DNA from: Lates calcarifer
Lineage: Eukaryota > Chordata > Actinopteri > Centropomidae
Length of the DNA stretch: 64,000 bases
Assembly: GCF_001640805.2 (NCBI RefSeq)
Contig: NC_066856.1
Location: 16,529,087 to 16,593,086, forward strand
Reading direction: 5' to 3'
The notes under the pieces were generated by a model that was given only the letters and a program-made list of their open reading frames with translations, had not been told where the DNA came from and searched no databases. This document shows, in pieces, positions 25,104 to 37,090 of the stretch (positions are counted from its first letter, which is position 1; each line of letters starts with the position of its first letter). A program made the position numbers and the translations under genes.

Positions 25104-28100
25104 CTGCACGCTGACACAGTGAAAATCCCACTGTGGTATGTGTGTGTTTGTTTGTGTGTGATAGTGTTTGTGGTGCTGGTAGTGGTGGCAGGGCTGGTGG
25201 TTTGTGGCAGCTACATCACCATGGAGACAGTGGCATTATTGTGTAGGGAGGACACTGATGCTGGAGTGAGTACAGGATTGGCAACAGAAAGGAGCAACAT
25301 GGCAACAACAAAATGTGAGCAGGCAGCAGCTGGACAGACATCTGGGCTTTTTGAAGCGTCCTTCAGTGTCTTTCACGTTTACACCGCTACTTGGTTCTGG
25401 CCCAGACCCACTAAACCACAGGATCTGTGTTCACACCCAGATTATCTCATATGTGCTGTGAATGGCAGCACTGTGAGCGACAGGGCAGCACGAGCCAAAT
25501 GAAACTGCTGCTGAAGCTGCTGGAATGTCCCTCCACCCCCCACCCGAAGAGGAGACAGTCCTTTGGGGAGAAGAGATGACTTGACGTTTTGGGTTTGTCA
25601 GAAGCTGCAAATAAATTGGACACTGTGGTCGCTGCGCAGGCTGTTTGTGCTGTGAAAACACTGTACCTCGCCAAGGACCGTACAATGTATAATCCCTAAC
25701 ATTTTAGTCCTGGTTGATTTGGTGACGTATGATAATACTATTAGAAATGGTGTATCGACCCCTCAGAGCTACTGAAATGTCTTGAGTCGCTATCTCTCAG
25801 AAATTGTAACTGTTCTGTTTACAGTGCAGCTAAACAAACTGTAGGCTTGTTTCCAGCTGTTTTAATAAAGAAGGTTTAACGATGTAATCAAATACAGCAT
25901 TACCATCCTGTGCATCATGTCCAATACGTGCCTGGTATAATTACCTGTGAATCCCCTGTGCATGGGTGTGTTATTTGAATCAGGGAAGGCAGACGTAGAG
26001 AGAGAGGCAATACAGAATGTAAATATATTGTATATGTATATATGTATATTGTAAATAGAATGGCTTCTGCTGAAAAATACCAGCTGTAAACGGTGACCAT
26101 TTTCAAATGCAGGTTATATATTCCAGAAATCTGTTAATCTTTTATCTATTAATTTCTGTACACTTTTTGTCAGTGTCAAGTATTGTTGTCACCTCACAAC
26201 AATTAATCAAGGCTGGATTAGAAACCAGGCAAAGTGGGGAAACTGCACCAGGACCTAACTGAGGTCCAGGTTCACTGTGTTGTAATTGGTTTGTGTTCAT
26301 TTATTTAATTGCAAATTTGTTTGTTAATATTGTTGGCACATTATAAACTGAAATAACAGGGGCCTTAAGGCAACACCTGCATTAATCTAGTTCTACTGCC
26401 TTCATTATTTATTGTGTTTACATGGTGCATTTCCCTTAATAAATTTGTGCCTTTTATAATATGCATATAATGTACTCAAAGAACGTTTTTGGTCTAGGCT
26501 CCCTAGTAGATTCATCTTGGATGGCAATCATGGAATTTTGATGAAAATGAAGACAGACTTGATGTTCAACATGATGGATTACAAAACCTAAGCAAATTGT
26601 TTTCATACAATAAATGGAAACCAAAGTATTGTAGTGTGTCAAAAATGAAAACTGCTCTGGAGCTACAACTTACAAAACCACTGGAATGGTCCTTTAAATT
26701 GCGCTGTACACGCAGCTTTGTCGTCTGCGGTATACTAAAGTAATCTCCTGCAGAAATTGTCACCACAGGAACTCTTAAAATAATGTCAGTGAGGTTTGGC
26801 CCGGCTCCTCTGCTTTCCCCTGGGCACTCACTCCATTCTTCACTCTTTCACTAATAATAGACCCTGCTGCTCATCCCACTGTATTGTCCCATGCCCAACA
26901 TCACACAGACGAGAGAGGCAGCAGAGTGATGGACGGAGAGACACCTGCAAATTTTCTCCCAGCCTGCTCTTTCTCCCCGCGGGGCCAACCATTTGACATT
27001 TAACTACGATAGCCATAAACAGGCCACTGGAATGCCATTGACATTCATTTTGTCTGGCTCAGTTTTTTTTCACTGGGTGGGTTTTGTCTCCCTGCAGTTC
27101 TACTCAGTGATGGTTTAAACCCTGGACTGGATATTCTCTGAATGCAACAGCACTGTGAGGAAACTTGTGTCTCTAGCCAAGAGTAAAAGGTGTTAGCAGC
27201 AGCAAATTATATTTGATTTGAGTTATTTGTCATGAAAAAACAAACATTTTCAGTCTCCTGCTTCTCAAACACAGAGAATTTTCAGACTGTTGGTTGCATA
27301 AAGACAACACCTTGGGCTTTGGGAAATTGTGAAGGACATTTTCATGCTCAAGCTTCACACACTTCCAATGACAAATTCACATAAAAACCGGACTGAGTGG
27401 TGAAACATGACAAATGCAGACAATAATAATAGTTAAATAACCATAGATTATATGACACCTTTCAAAGCAAAGTTACATCAGAAAAGCAAAATTACATCAG
27501 TGCTACAGTTAAATAAATCAGATAAATAAAAGTACTGAAAATGAAATCAAATAAGACAAAAGAGTGATTTAAAAGATGTTATTGATTCTGCAAGTAACCT
27601 CTTCTCAATCATAATGTTTCCATGAGGGGCTCAGGGATGCTTGTCTGTTTTGAGGAGTTTGAAAATGAATGGAGTGACATGTTATGGCCTTCACTGTAAC
27701 CGGATCTCATCCTAATTGAACCCATGAGAGATTTCAGTCTGACATGTTAAACAGTGCTGTCCGCTGCCATCTTCAAAACACCTAATGAGGGAATGTCATT
27801 TTGCAAAAATGTTGTTTGTTCCTGCAGTGGAGCTGTAGAATTAATGCCAAGACACATTGAAGCTGTTGTGAAGGCTCATGGTGGAAAAACACCTTACTAA
27901 GATACTTTTTGTTGGAGACCCAAGATTTATGATACCGCTGTGGACTTCTCTCATTAAATGCAGTAATCACGTTCCTCACATTGTTCATTATTATTATTAC
28001 CTGTTGCAAGTCAGAACAAAAGGCCGATGTATCATCTGTGTATTATCACTTAATCATAGACTCTGTGAAGCTTACCAAACAAATCACCCACCAGCCCAGC

Positions 28101-28181
28101 TCTTCTTCTGAGTCCCATCTCCAGCCTAGCATGGCGCTGAACCACTACTTCATCCATAATATTAAACACTGCTGACTCCTT

Positions 28182-28198
28182 CTCTCTCTCTCTCTCTC
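28182..28198. repeat. (TC)n microsatellite
   Basis: Short uninterrupted TC run of about eight to nine units; the exact ends are approximate. Confidence 0.85.
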
Positions 28199-28389
28199 AT
28201 TGTTTGAGTGTGTATGGTGTCAGAGATCTCATCCAGATCATGCTGAGTCTGGCTTGTTCTTCTGCTGTTTACCTATTCATTAATTCACCCATGAGTGATG
28301 GCACAGGCAAACCAAAGCTCTTCATCCTCTAGTAATTAAACGTCTTTTGGTGAGACATTTTTCTCCTGGAAAGCTTTTTAAAAACTGAT

Positions 28390-28390
<1 letters not shown>

Positions 28391-28420
<30 letters not shown>
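28391..28420. repeat. (CA)15 microsatellite
   Basis: Fifteen uninterrupted CA units in the first tmem108 intron. Confidence 0.97.
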
Positions 28421-28421
<1 letters not shown>

Positions 28422-29232
28422 TCTCTGAGACGCTGCTGGTGGGCGTCCCAGGCTAGTGTTGGTAATTAGCGTGCTGAGTGGTTGCACTGATTGCTTCATT
28501 ATTTCCCTGATAGGCATCTGTGAGAGATATTTGATGGATGTTGCATGTTTGACAGTAATCCATGCTAAAGCTATTAATATGTGCATCATGCTCTTCAAAC
28601 TTTGAGGTTACATCACACCTATAAGAACCTATTTACTTTAGAGGAATTTAACTTAAGTAAATAAAGAGCTTACACCCAGATCCTGATCCTCTTGCTTCAC
28701 ATTTTCTCAACACAACCAAAGCTCAATGCAATTAACCACCATCATCGTAGCTACTTGCCATAAACACACGAAGCCTGATATAGCTTGTGTGCTCCTATTC
28801 AGGAGTGTTGTGTTTGTGAAAGAGAGGTTTCTAAATGTGCATCAGCTGGGCTCAGATCCTCCTCAGTTTCAAAGGAAGACTTCAGAAATGAATCAGAGTA
28901 ATTGGTTTGTTTTTCTCACAGCAGTTCAGCCTGGCCCAGTTTCACAGGGATTATTTTTGTACACTACAAGAAATTAGTGGCTTTTTCTCAACACAGGTTT
29001 CAGTCACTGACGACAATGTTTAATCAGTGTCTTTGAAACAAACAAGGTTTCCAAGGTGGTGGCTGTTCATTGTTTTAAGAGAAAAGTGAACATCAGGCCG
29101 CTCAGTGCATCAAATTCAGCGCTAAAGTCGATTTATAGATTTATACTTTGTCAGAAAACTCATAGGTGAAAAATAGATTTGTTATTTTTAGTCATTTTCA
29201 GCCACATTAGCAGAGTTGCTTATTCTACTGCG

Positions 29233-29254
<22 letters not shown>
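29233..29254. repeat. Poly(T) tract, 22 nt
   Basis: Twenty-two consecutive T. It could be the tail of a minus-strand retroposed fragment, but no body or target duplication is recognisable. Confidence 0.9.
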
Positions 29255-29264
<10 letters not shown>

Positions 29265-30179
29265 GAATGAATAATCCAATTTGAATGAAATATCCAAATT
29301 TCTGGATAGGACTAATCAATGTGCAAATACTTGTTAATTGCATCTGAGAAATATTTCTTCTACTACAAAGTTCTTGCACTTAAGAAGATTTGTCAGATGT
29401 AGATGTATCACATCAGAAGCTTTAACTGTTGTTTGTTCCTACTCTATTCTATAGATCCACAAGATTGTTCAAATTCTGCGACTTCTTTGCCACATGATGC
29501 TGTTTGCTCATGAAGAGTAATCCAAATAATGTGTCACAACTCTGCCCCCCCCCAACACCTCCTACTCTATAACTGGACTCCTGCTGGACCGGCCTCAGCG
29601 GGACCTCCTTTTAAAATGTTAACCCTGTCAAGTCCCCACGCCGTCATATCTTCAGTCACCTCCAGGTAAACATCAGTCTCAGTGCCACAGGGAGCGCGGG
29701 CTCAAGCCATTACAGCTGTGGTTGCCCCCGCTCCCTTTCCATCAAGTTTTACACTTCCACCTGCCAGTAACCAAATATTGCCTCTTTTAATCATGGCTCT
29801 GTCCTGTGGAGGCTGAAGATGAAAGGTCACCCCTGTCCGGATAGAAGACTCCAGGCTCCATCACTCTGAAGCTGAATCAGCTCTGGAGTGTTACATTCAC
29901 AAACCCACAAACATTTTTGGGTGTGTGTGTGTTGCACCACATGCAATTTAGTCTTGGTATAATTGCCTTATTAGGCCTTTAGTCTCTTTAGGAGAATTGA
30001 GCAACTGGGCTGCTCATCCATGAGTAAATTCTCCAGTTTGAGGCCAATTGTCCTTGTTTTTGTAGAGTGCATCTGCCTTCATCTGTCAGCCTGAATCACA
30101 TGGAGAGGGCCTAATTGACACAATGTGTGTGTATGTATGTCTGCATACAGCGAGTCAGACACACTCTCAGGACTAGCAG

Positions 30180-30427
30180 CTCTTGGAGTTAATCCGTCTC
30201 ACTAATAGTGGGGGTTGGAGCAGCAGGGGGAGGAGGAGGAAGAGAGAGGAGAACAATACCACATCTCTCCTTTCGTCTCTCTCTTGCTCCCTGGCTCCAG
30301 ACACGTGGTCAGCGCCCGGCGGGAAATCTCTGGACCTTGGACGTTCTCTACGGATGTTGCTCCTCTCGTTCTCTCGTCCCAGCTAGCTCATAGCGGTCTC
30401 TGCTGCACCGCTCAAGGAAATGAGGTA
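30180..30427 (+). promoter_or_regulatory. Possible alternative tmem108 promoter / non-coding exon
   Basis: A locally CG-richer island in the 25-kb intron contains CACGTG (E-box, about 30302-30307) and CGCCCGGCGGGAAA. A donor-like ATGAG|GTACAA follows at about 30425. It resembles a minor internal promoter. No transcript evidence is available. Confidence 0.25.
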
Positions 30428-31202
30428 CAATGCACTCCCCCCTTCCAAAAAACATCCTCCCCCGCTGACTTTCGTTCCTGCCATTGTCACCAGACAAGAG
30501 GCTGCGTCAGGAGGTAAAATTAGGGATGTGTGTGTGGAGTAAGGAACTTCCTGGAGTTTTTGTTTTTGCCTCACTGAGTTATGTGCTTTATGGTTTCTGT
30601 AGAAAGCATGTTTGCTGCCCAACTGAGACAGGAAGTGTAGAGACACACTGGAAACAATATGTATTTCCTCCTTCGTAATGCAAATTCTTGTTATAGCTTA
30701 GCATTGCTGTGTCTACCTCATGGACATTCCTTTATGTGCCAAAGGGCCTTGTTTCCTGTCCTGCTCTTGTGTGGTTCACAGACACACTTTATAAGATTAC
30801 ATTGTACATTTTCAGGAAAGAGTGGATTCCACTGTCTATTGTCACATTTTTGTTCCATTACTTCGTGAAATTCATATTACAGTATTGTTCTGTAAGAGGG
30901 GGATTTCCTAGGTTAGTTATTTCCTGTTATGATTACTTCAGCATCCTTAGTGTCCTTGGTTGCATTCATGTGTCCGTAGTAAAAGACACTGAGGTTGTGA
31001 CCCTTCAATGGGTCAAGTGAGTTGTTGTTCAAAGATTTAAACTCAAGGTCTGCTTACTAGCTTTTTCAGAGATTTCAACCACATCTCATCTACAGTCTAC
31101 AGCAACAATGAAGCGAGTAAGCTGATGTTGACATTATTCTATCCAACATACAATGTTTCACATTAGAGAAGTCAAATTTCTGTAGTGGAAATATATTTTA
31201 AT

Positions 31203-31272
31203 CATCTCATGACCCCTCTGATTTATCTGATGACCCAATTTGTGATCCTGACCCCAAGGTTAGGAACCATTG
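31203..31272 (+). repeat. Short dispersed repeat, copy 2
   Basis: Diverged relative of the 17989-18060 copy: ATTTATCTGATGACCC followed by GACCCCAAGGTTAGGAACCA. Same order and orientation of words. Confidence 0.5.
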
Positions 31273-34200
31273 TTCTATTGCATTAGTCTCTGACATTTCA
31301 TAATTGGTAATAATAATCACCGTCCCATCAGACTTCAAACTCAGCCCAGAGTGTTACTTTGTCCTCACCCCATCAGCGTGTTGAAATCAGCACACTGTCC
31401 CACCCTGTTACATCTGTTATGTTGATTTGAAGGGATTAAGCTTGTTTATGGTATTATGCTCTGTATGTTGGTGGCAACCCCAGGCATCTGATTCTGTATT
31501 AAATAAAACCTAGAGGAGCAGGGCTCGGCTCGCACCCAGAAGGTACAACCCTTGGTTTGTCATTTTGCACCACTACATTTTTAATCTTTCTCCTTCGAGG
31601 CAAATAATTACACTTTGTTAGATGACATGAATCATTTAGACATGCAACTCAACTGCAAACAGTGCCCCTCTTTCAAATGTGAACTCTGTTAATATCCACC
31701 CTTTCATCACAGCTTGTCTGGATGTGAGGGCAGTTCAGTTAACCTTAATCAATGTATGAGTCACCGTCTCTTCTGAGGCCAGTGGACGAGTATTAAGACT
31801 GCTAACTCTCCTTTCCTAAGAGACAGCCTCATATGTGTGGACTTGTGGTGGGATGCACTATGACAAATGGTCCTTCTCAGTTTAATGTTGCAGCAGTTGT
31901 TCTGCAGTGCACTAATAGTGCATCTACTCTCACTGGGGCCAGAGTTTTGAGTCAGTGTATCAAAGGTTGTGCTTGCATTCTTGCGCACTGTGATGAAGAA
32001 TGGCTGGCTTCCTTTAACAATTTACCTGCTCGGTGTAAGAGGGTAAGGTGTGTTCGGGGAGGCCTTGTGTTAACTGTGATGCCTGCTGGGAGGCAGGAGG
32101 ATAGATGGTGGCTGACAGCACCCTTGGCGTTGCAGTGCTACTGCTGTGTCATGTTATTTTGCCGTGGTGTTGGCTGGTCTGTTTGTCTCAATTTAAAATC
32201 TGTGGAGAAGTGTCTGCTTTTATTGAATATGTGTGGCTAAAAATACCTCTTCTGCCTCACCAATCAGAGCAGAGAACAGATTGAACAGTGAGATGTGATT
32301 GGATGGGATGTCCCAAGGAGGTTGCTAACCATTTTCTTGACAAATATAAAACAGAAAAGCAAAACATATTGCATTTATTAATTCTTTATGCAGAGATCAG
32401 TCTGCATATTTCTCTCTCTTTGCTTAAGCTCTCAACTTTCATTATGTGCTGAAATTATTTTAGAACCCAGACTCAGAATCATTTGGAAATAATTCAAGCT
32501 CAAAATAAGGCAATTAGATTGGTGGCCCCAAGTGTGTGAATATTCACTCAGAAATTGTCCCTGGTGCAGTTTGAATAAATTCATATTAATGTCCCACTTG
32601 AATGTTCAAAATTCAACAAATTAGTCATTCAGACTTTGGAAGAAGAAATGGAGCTTGAATCATGGAGAGCATCTTGAAAAGTGATCTACCACTCTATTTC
32701 TGCCAGTGGCCACCATGTCAGCTCACCCTGGAGGGCAGTTTGACCACCAGCAGGTTGGCCATCACCCTCACTGGCAGACAGTGAAGTGTGACAGGTGTTC
32801 GACCTGCTGCAGATGGGCTGTCAGATGGAGGACACACACGTTATCTGCATTACAGGAAATCTGATGTGTAGCGTTAACCTCCAGCACTCAAACACTGACT
32901 GATATGTGCTGCCAATCAGAAGTTTCTGGGCATTATATTTTTAAGTTTCTAAGCAAATTAAGGACAGAAGTCATGTTCTTAGTATTTATTTCTCTGACTG
33001 TTTCAACCTCTCTTTACTGAAAACATAAAATGCTTCAAAATCCTTTGAACATTTCTTGCTGGGCTGAACGTAGGAGGGAGATGAAGCAGGGCAGGTGTGC
33101 CCTCAGATAAATTTTCTATCCATTTGATGCTTGAGCAGCTTTCCAGGGGGCACTCAGGGATCAGTGGTACTCAGGGGAAAAGTGGATATTTTTTATATTG
33201 ACTCTGCTCTTCAGTCAGCTTTCTGTTATGCAAACAGAATGGTGTCAATCTACTGCAGGCCTGCCAAAATGTTATCAATTAAAACCAGTGCTCAAAGCAG
33301 TGGTTTTGTTTTGACAAATTTCCAGTCAAAATGTCTGTCCTTCTTTAGGAATAATAGGAGCCTGCCTTTTTTATCATATGTGAAGTGACATTTGCAGAAT
33401 GTAACTAAGTGTTTTTGGATGTTACATATGGTGGCAGAAAAAAAACTTACAAAAAGCCCCTTTAAATACTGTAGGGCAAGAGGTCCATTGATGAAAAACT
33501 AATACCTACTAGGAAATCCATCTTTTACTGTCTATTTGTTTGCACAGCTAAGACTTTCACAGAGACATACCCATATATTATAAAATAATAAATCATAATA
33601 AAGCTTGAGATTCCCTGTGCTTGTAGGATGGGAGCCTTTAAATAATTTCTCCTCATTTTTAAAAAAAATCCCATTTTCCAGCCTCTAGGCTCTGGCAGCT
33701 TTAAAATGCCCTATTCAGTTCAAGGGACTCAGAGCATGAAGACCAAGCCTGAAGTGAAGATGAGAGAACGGAAAGAGGAAGATACTTATTCGGATGAAAG
33801 CATGACATGACATTAAAGAAATGGGGAGCAAAGAGAGATGGGAGATGAAGGAGAAGAAAGGCCCTGCAGCTCTGAGCTTTTCTACAACATCAGGCTCTGT
33901 GTTAGAATCGCTGTTGGAGATCCCTTTACAGAGCGGTAGCAGCCTCTCCTTCTCCTGGCTTCAGGGAGTTAGACAGCCATGCCCTTATGCAAAGTTAGTC
34001 TTTCGTTCCCGGCCTGGAAAAGATCCACGCCTGGAGAACAGCAGTGAAAGTTATCACCCAAAAGACAGTCAGCTAAACCAGTTGTCTCAGCCTCTTGGAT
34101 GCTAAATAAGGAGCTGTAGTTAAAGGCACATTAGTTGACTCAAAATCAATTCTGAAAATAGTATTTCCAAATATAAAAATAATGCTTCAGAAGTAAGAGA

Positions 34201-36344
34201 AGGAGAGTCCACAGAGACGTAGCTCTCCAGCGGTGGTAAAATCTTTGATTGATGAGGTTAAGGGTTTCATTCTTTTCCTGGTGTAAATTTAGATCTTTGA
34301 CAGTTATTACATGGAGGATTATGTGCTTGTTATCAGTTACTGTGGCCTCATCGAGCGCTGCTGGTCCGATAATCAATGTAGCTGAGCAGGAGAGGCAGAC
34401 TTTACATATCAATCTGTCTGTCAGCCTGACAGTTTCCAGCCACACCGTGAGATGTAACGCTCCGGAGATCTGGCTGTGAGACAGAAACCCAAGATAAGGC
34501 TTTGATCAAATGTTTTTTTTCCTGTGGTGTTTTAGATCTGAAAGAGAAAAAGGCCAAAAAAGGTTTGCTTTCATTTTAGTAAACTGAGTTTTTTCTTTTT
34601 TGCTGGGTATGGCAACTTAGCTCCAGGTTGCTGATCAGAAAAAAAAGATCGCTTTTTACATTCATCCTGGCTTTTGACGTCCTCTGTCTCCCATCTTGTC
34701 CTGTTTTTGTTGAACAAACCAATAAGCACTGCTTTGTCGACCCAGCTCCTCATTTCACTTCATTAGTGCAGAATCACAAAGGGAAGAGAAGAGATAAATC
34801 TAATAATTCTTGCTAAAACTGCAAAGTCTGAAGTGAGGCACCAAAAGTTGCTCAGAAAGCACATACAGTATTATATTTAGACGCTTTTTTAAATGTAATA
34901 TTTCATGGATATCAACTACACCATCAAACATTAAAACACAAGGAACTGTGTTAGGATTGAAAACACTGTATTATTATTTTAAGTACATGCTGTAGATTTG
35001 CTCTAATGTGACCTCAGTAGAGCTGAGATGCATTAAAACATGCAGTTGTCTGCAGTGTCTGGATTGTGTTCAGACCGATGTGTCAAACCCTGGATGACTC
35101 TGGTGAGCATCCTTATGCATTCAGCAAATGTGGGAAATTTAACTGTCGTCCGAAACCTCTTTCACCTATTTTGCAGCAATTTTATTTTGTGATTGTGTTA
35201 CCGGTTGTGACAAGCGTAGCAGGACTTGACACGCTGTGGTTTCTCGTTACTCTTCATCATTAGTGAGCCACTCGCAGCAGCAGTCACTCACTCACTCACT
35301 CAGGGTTCACGTAGGGACGGAAAGAGGGAGAGAGTGAGAGGGAGACAGAGATAGAGGGGAGGATATTTACAACTCAGACAGTGGTGAGGGTGAGCTGCAT
35401 TCTAATGTCTGCTCCTTTACTGCCTGGCTCAATAACTCTCAGGAGAGAGGGAATAAGCTTATGTTGAGAATTTGCAGGTATCACAGGTATCCAGGTGCGT
35501 GAGTGTCTGTGCACCATCAATTATAAAAAAAAGGCCAAATATCACCCACTGGGGAGGTCTTATCAGAGAAATCCATCACGTTGGGTGCAATGTTAGACGC
35601 CATCTAGTAGTTTATCTATCTGAGATGTTCAGCACATTGAGGCACCTTGTGATAAACTTTACACTATTTTCTTTTTTGCTGTGCTCACTGTCTTTTCAAC
35701 CTGTCTTTTTTTGTTAAAGGTGATTTTGCAGTCTTCCCATAATCGCCCACTCCCTTTTTTAAAAATGCATCAAATAAGGCTTTTGTCAGATGACAATTTT
35801 GTATCTTCTCTAATGGATTTCACTGTAGGTGATTGTTGAACTTTGTTGCAAAATAATAAGCTCTTCTAGTGACAATTCTCCACTGTCTGCTAACATCATA
35901 ATGTGATGTTGTAACAACATGTCAAACTAAACAGCACTTTGGACACAGAACCACAGGGAATGTCATTAATGAAGTTTTCCTGTGTGCTGTTGGCCTGTCA
36001 GGTTTGACTTCAACACTAATCAAAACTATCCACTGACAGGCTTTCTCCCTCAATCACTTAGACTGTTAGATATTCAGTGTGTGGTGTCCTCTTTCTAGTG
36101 ATATAACAAGTCTGTCACAGGCTTTTCCCGGGACTCTGTGACCTGTCTCACTCTTTGTTTCAAACCCGACCTTAGGTGTGTGTTACACAGCGTAGCCGAA
36201 GCCACCGCCACAGATTCAATCCCCCGCTGAATCTGTCAGACAGTCTGGCCTTGCCTCGGTTTTAATGACTGCCCAGTGTGAAGAAGTGAAGCTGCCTGGG
36301 TCTGACACCCTCTGTTACAGTATAAAAAGAATAGAAGATGTTAG

Positions 36345-37090
36345 TATGTGGCTCGACCTGAGGCTTGACGTATCTGAGACTTGACTCCATGAAGGCTTGG
36401 ACTGTTCACTTGGACTTGACTGCTATGAGACATGACTTACATGAGACTACACTCCCCAAAGCCTTTTCTCTTAAAACACACAGTACAGCGTGTACTCACT
36501 GACATAGTGCATGAATTTCTGCACTTAGTAGAAATGACAATCACAACATGTGACTGCAATTGTTGCCAGCTGCCTTACTCACTTGACTTGACAAATGAAT
36601 ATTATACTCTCTTGTGTGTGCCCCCTGCCCCCCTCCCCTTCTGCTACGTAGCCAAGATGGTGATAGCTGAGGATGAGTGTCCAGTGTCCACTACATATAC
36701 AGTGTGAACACTCCTATCACTTAAAGTACCAAGTGTGAGTATGGAGGTACGCAAATTGAGACAGCATGTGACTTGACTCTGACCTGACCACAGTGAGACC
36801 TGACAGACTTTTTCAAACTTGACTTGACTTGACTTGAGACTAGAGTTGGGCCTTGGTCACATAAAGAAGACTTGAAACTTAAACCTTTGTGGGACTTGTC
36901 TCATTTGAGGCTAAACTGTCTTAAGACTTGAAGTGACTTGAGAACAAAAACCTCTGACTTTCTGACTTCCTGACTAAAACTTTGGATTGCACTTTGCTAA
37001 TGAAGTGACTTGACTTGGACTGGCCCTACAGTACTTGAGACTTGACTGTAGACTTGTTCTGACAGTGCTAAGACTTGACTTGAACCTATT
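36345..37090. repeat. Degenerate GACTTGA-type satellite field
   Basis: The words GACTTGACT, GAGACTTGA and CTTGACTTGACTTGA recur dozens of times. There are two blocks (about 36355-36450 and 36760-37090) separated by non-repetitive sequence. Unit length is irregular and copies are strongly diverged. The low-complexity composition explains the short open frames overlapping it. Confidence 0.75.

Noticed and set aside
31833..32240. 135-codon open frame in the first tmem108 intron
   Set aside because: No domain, no codon bias and no transcription signals. Considered fortuitous.
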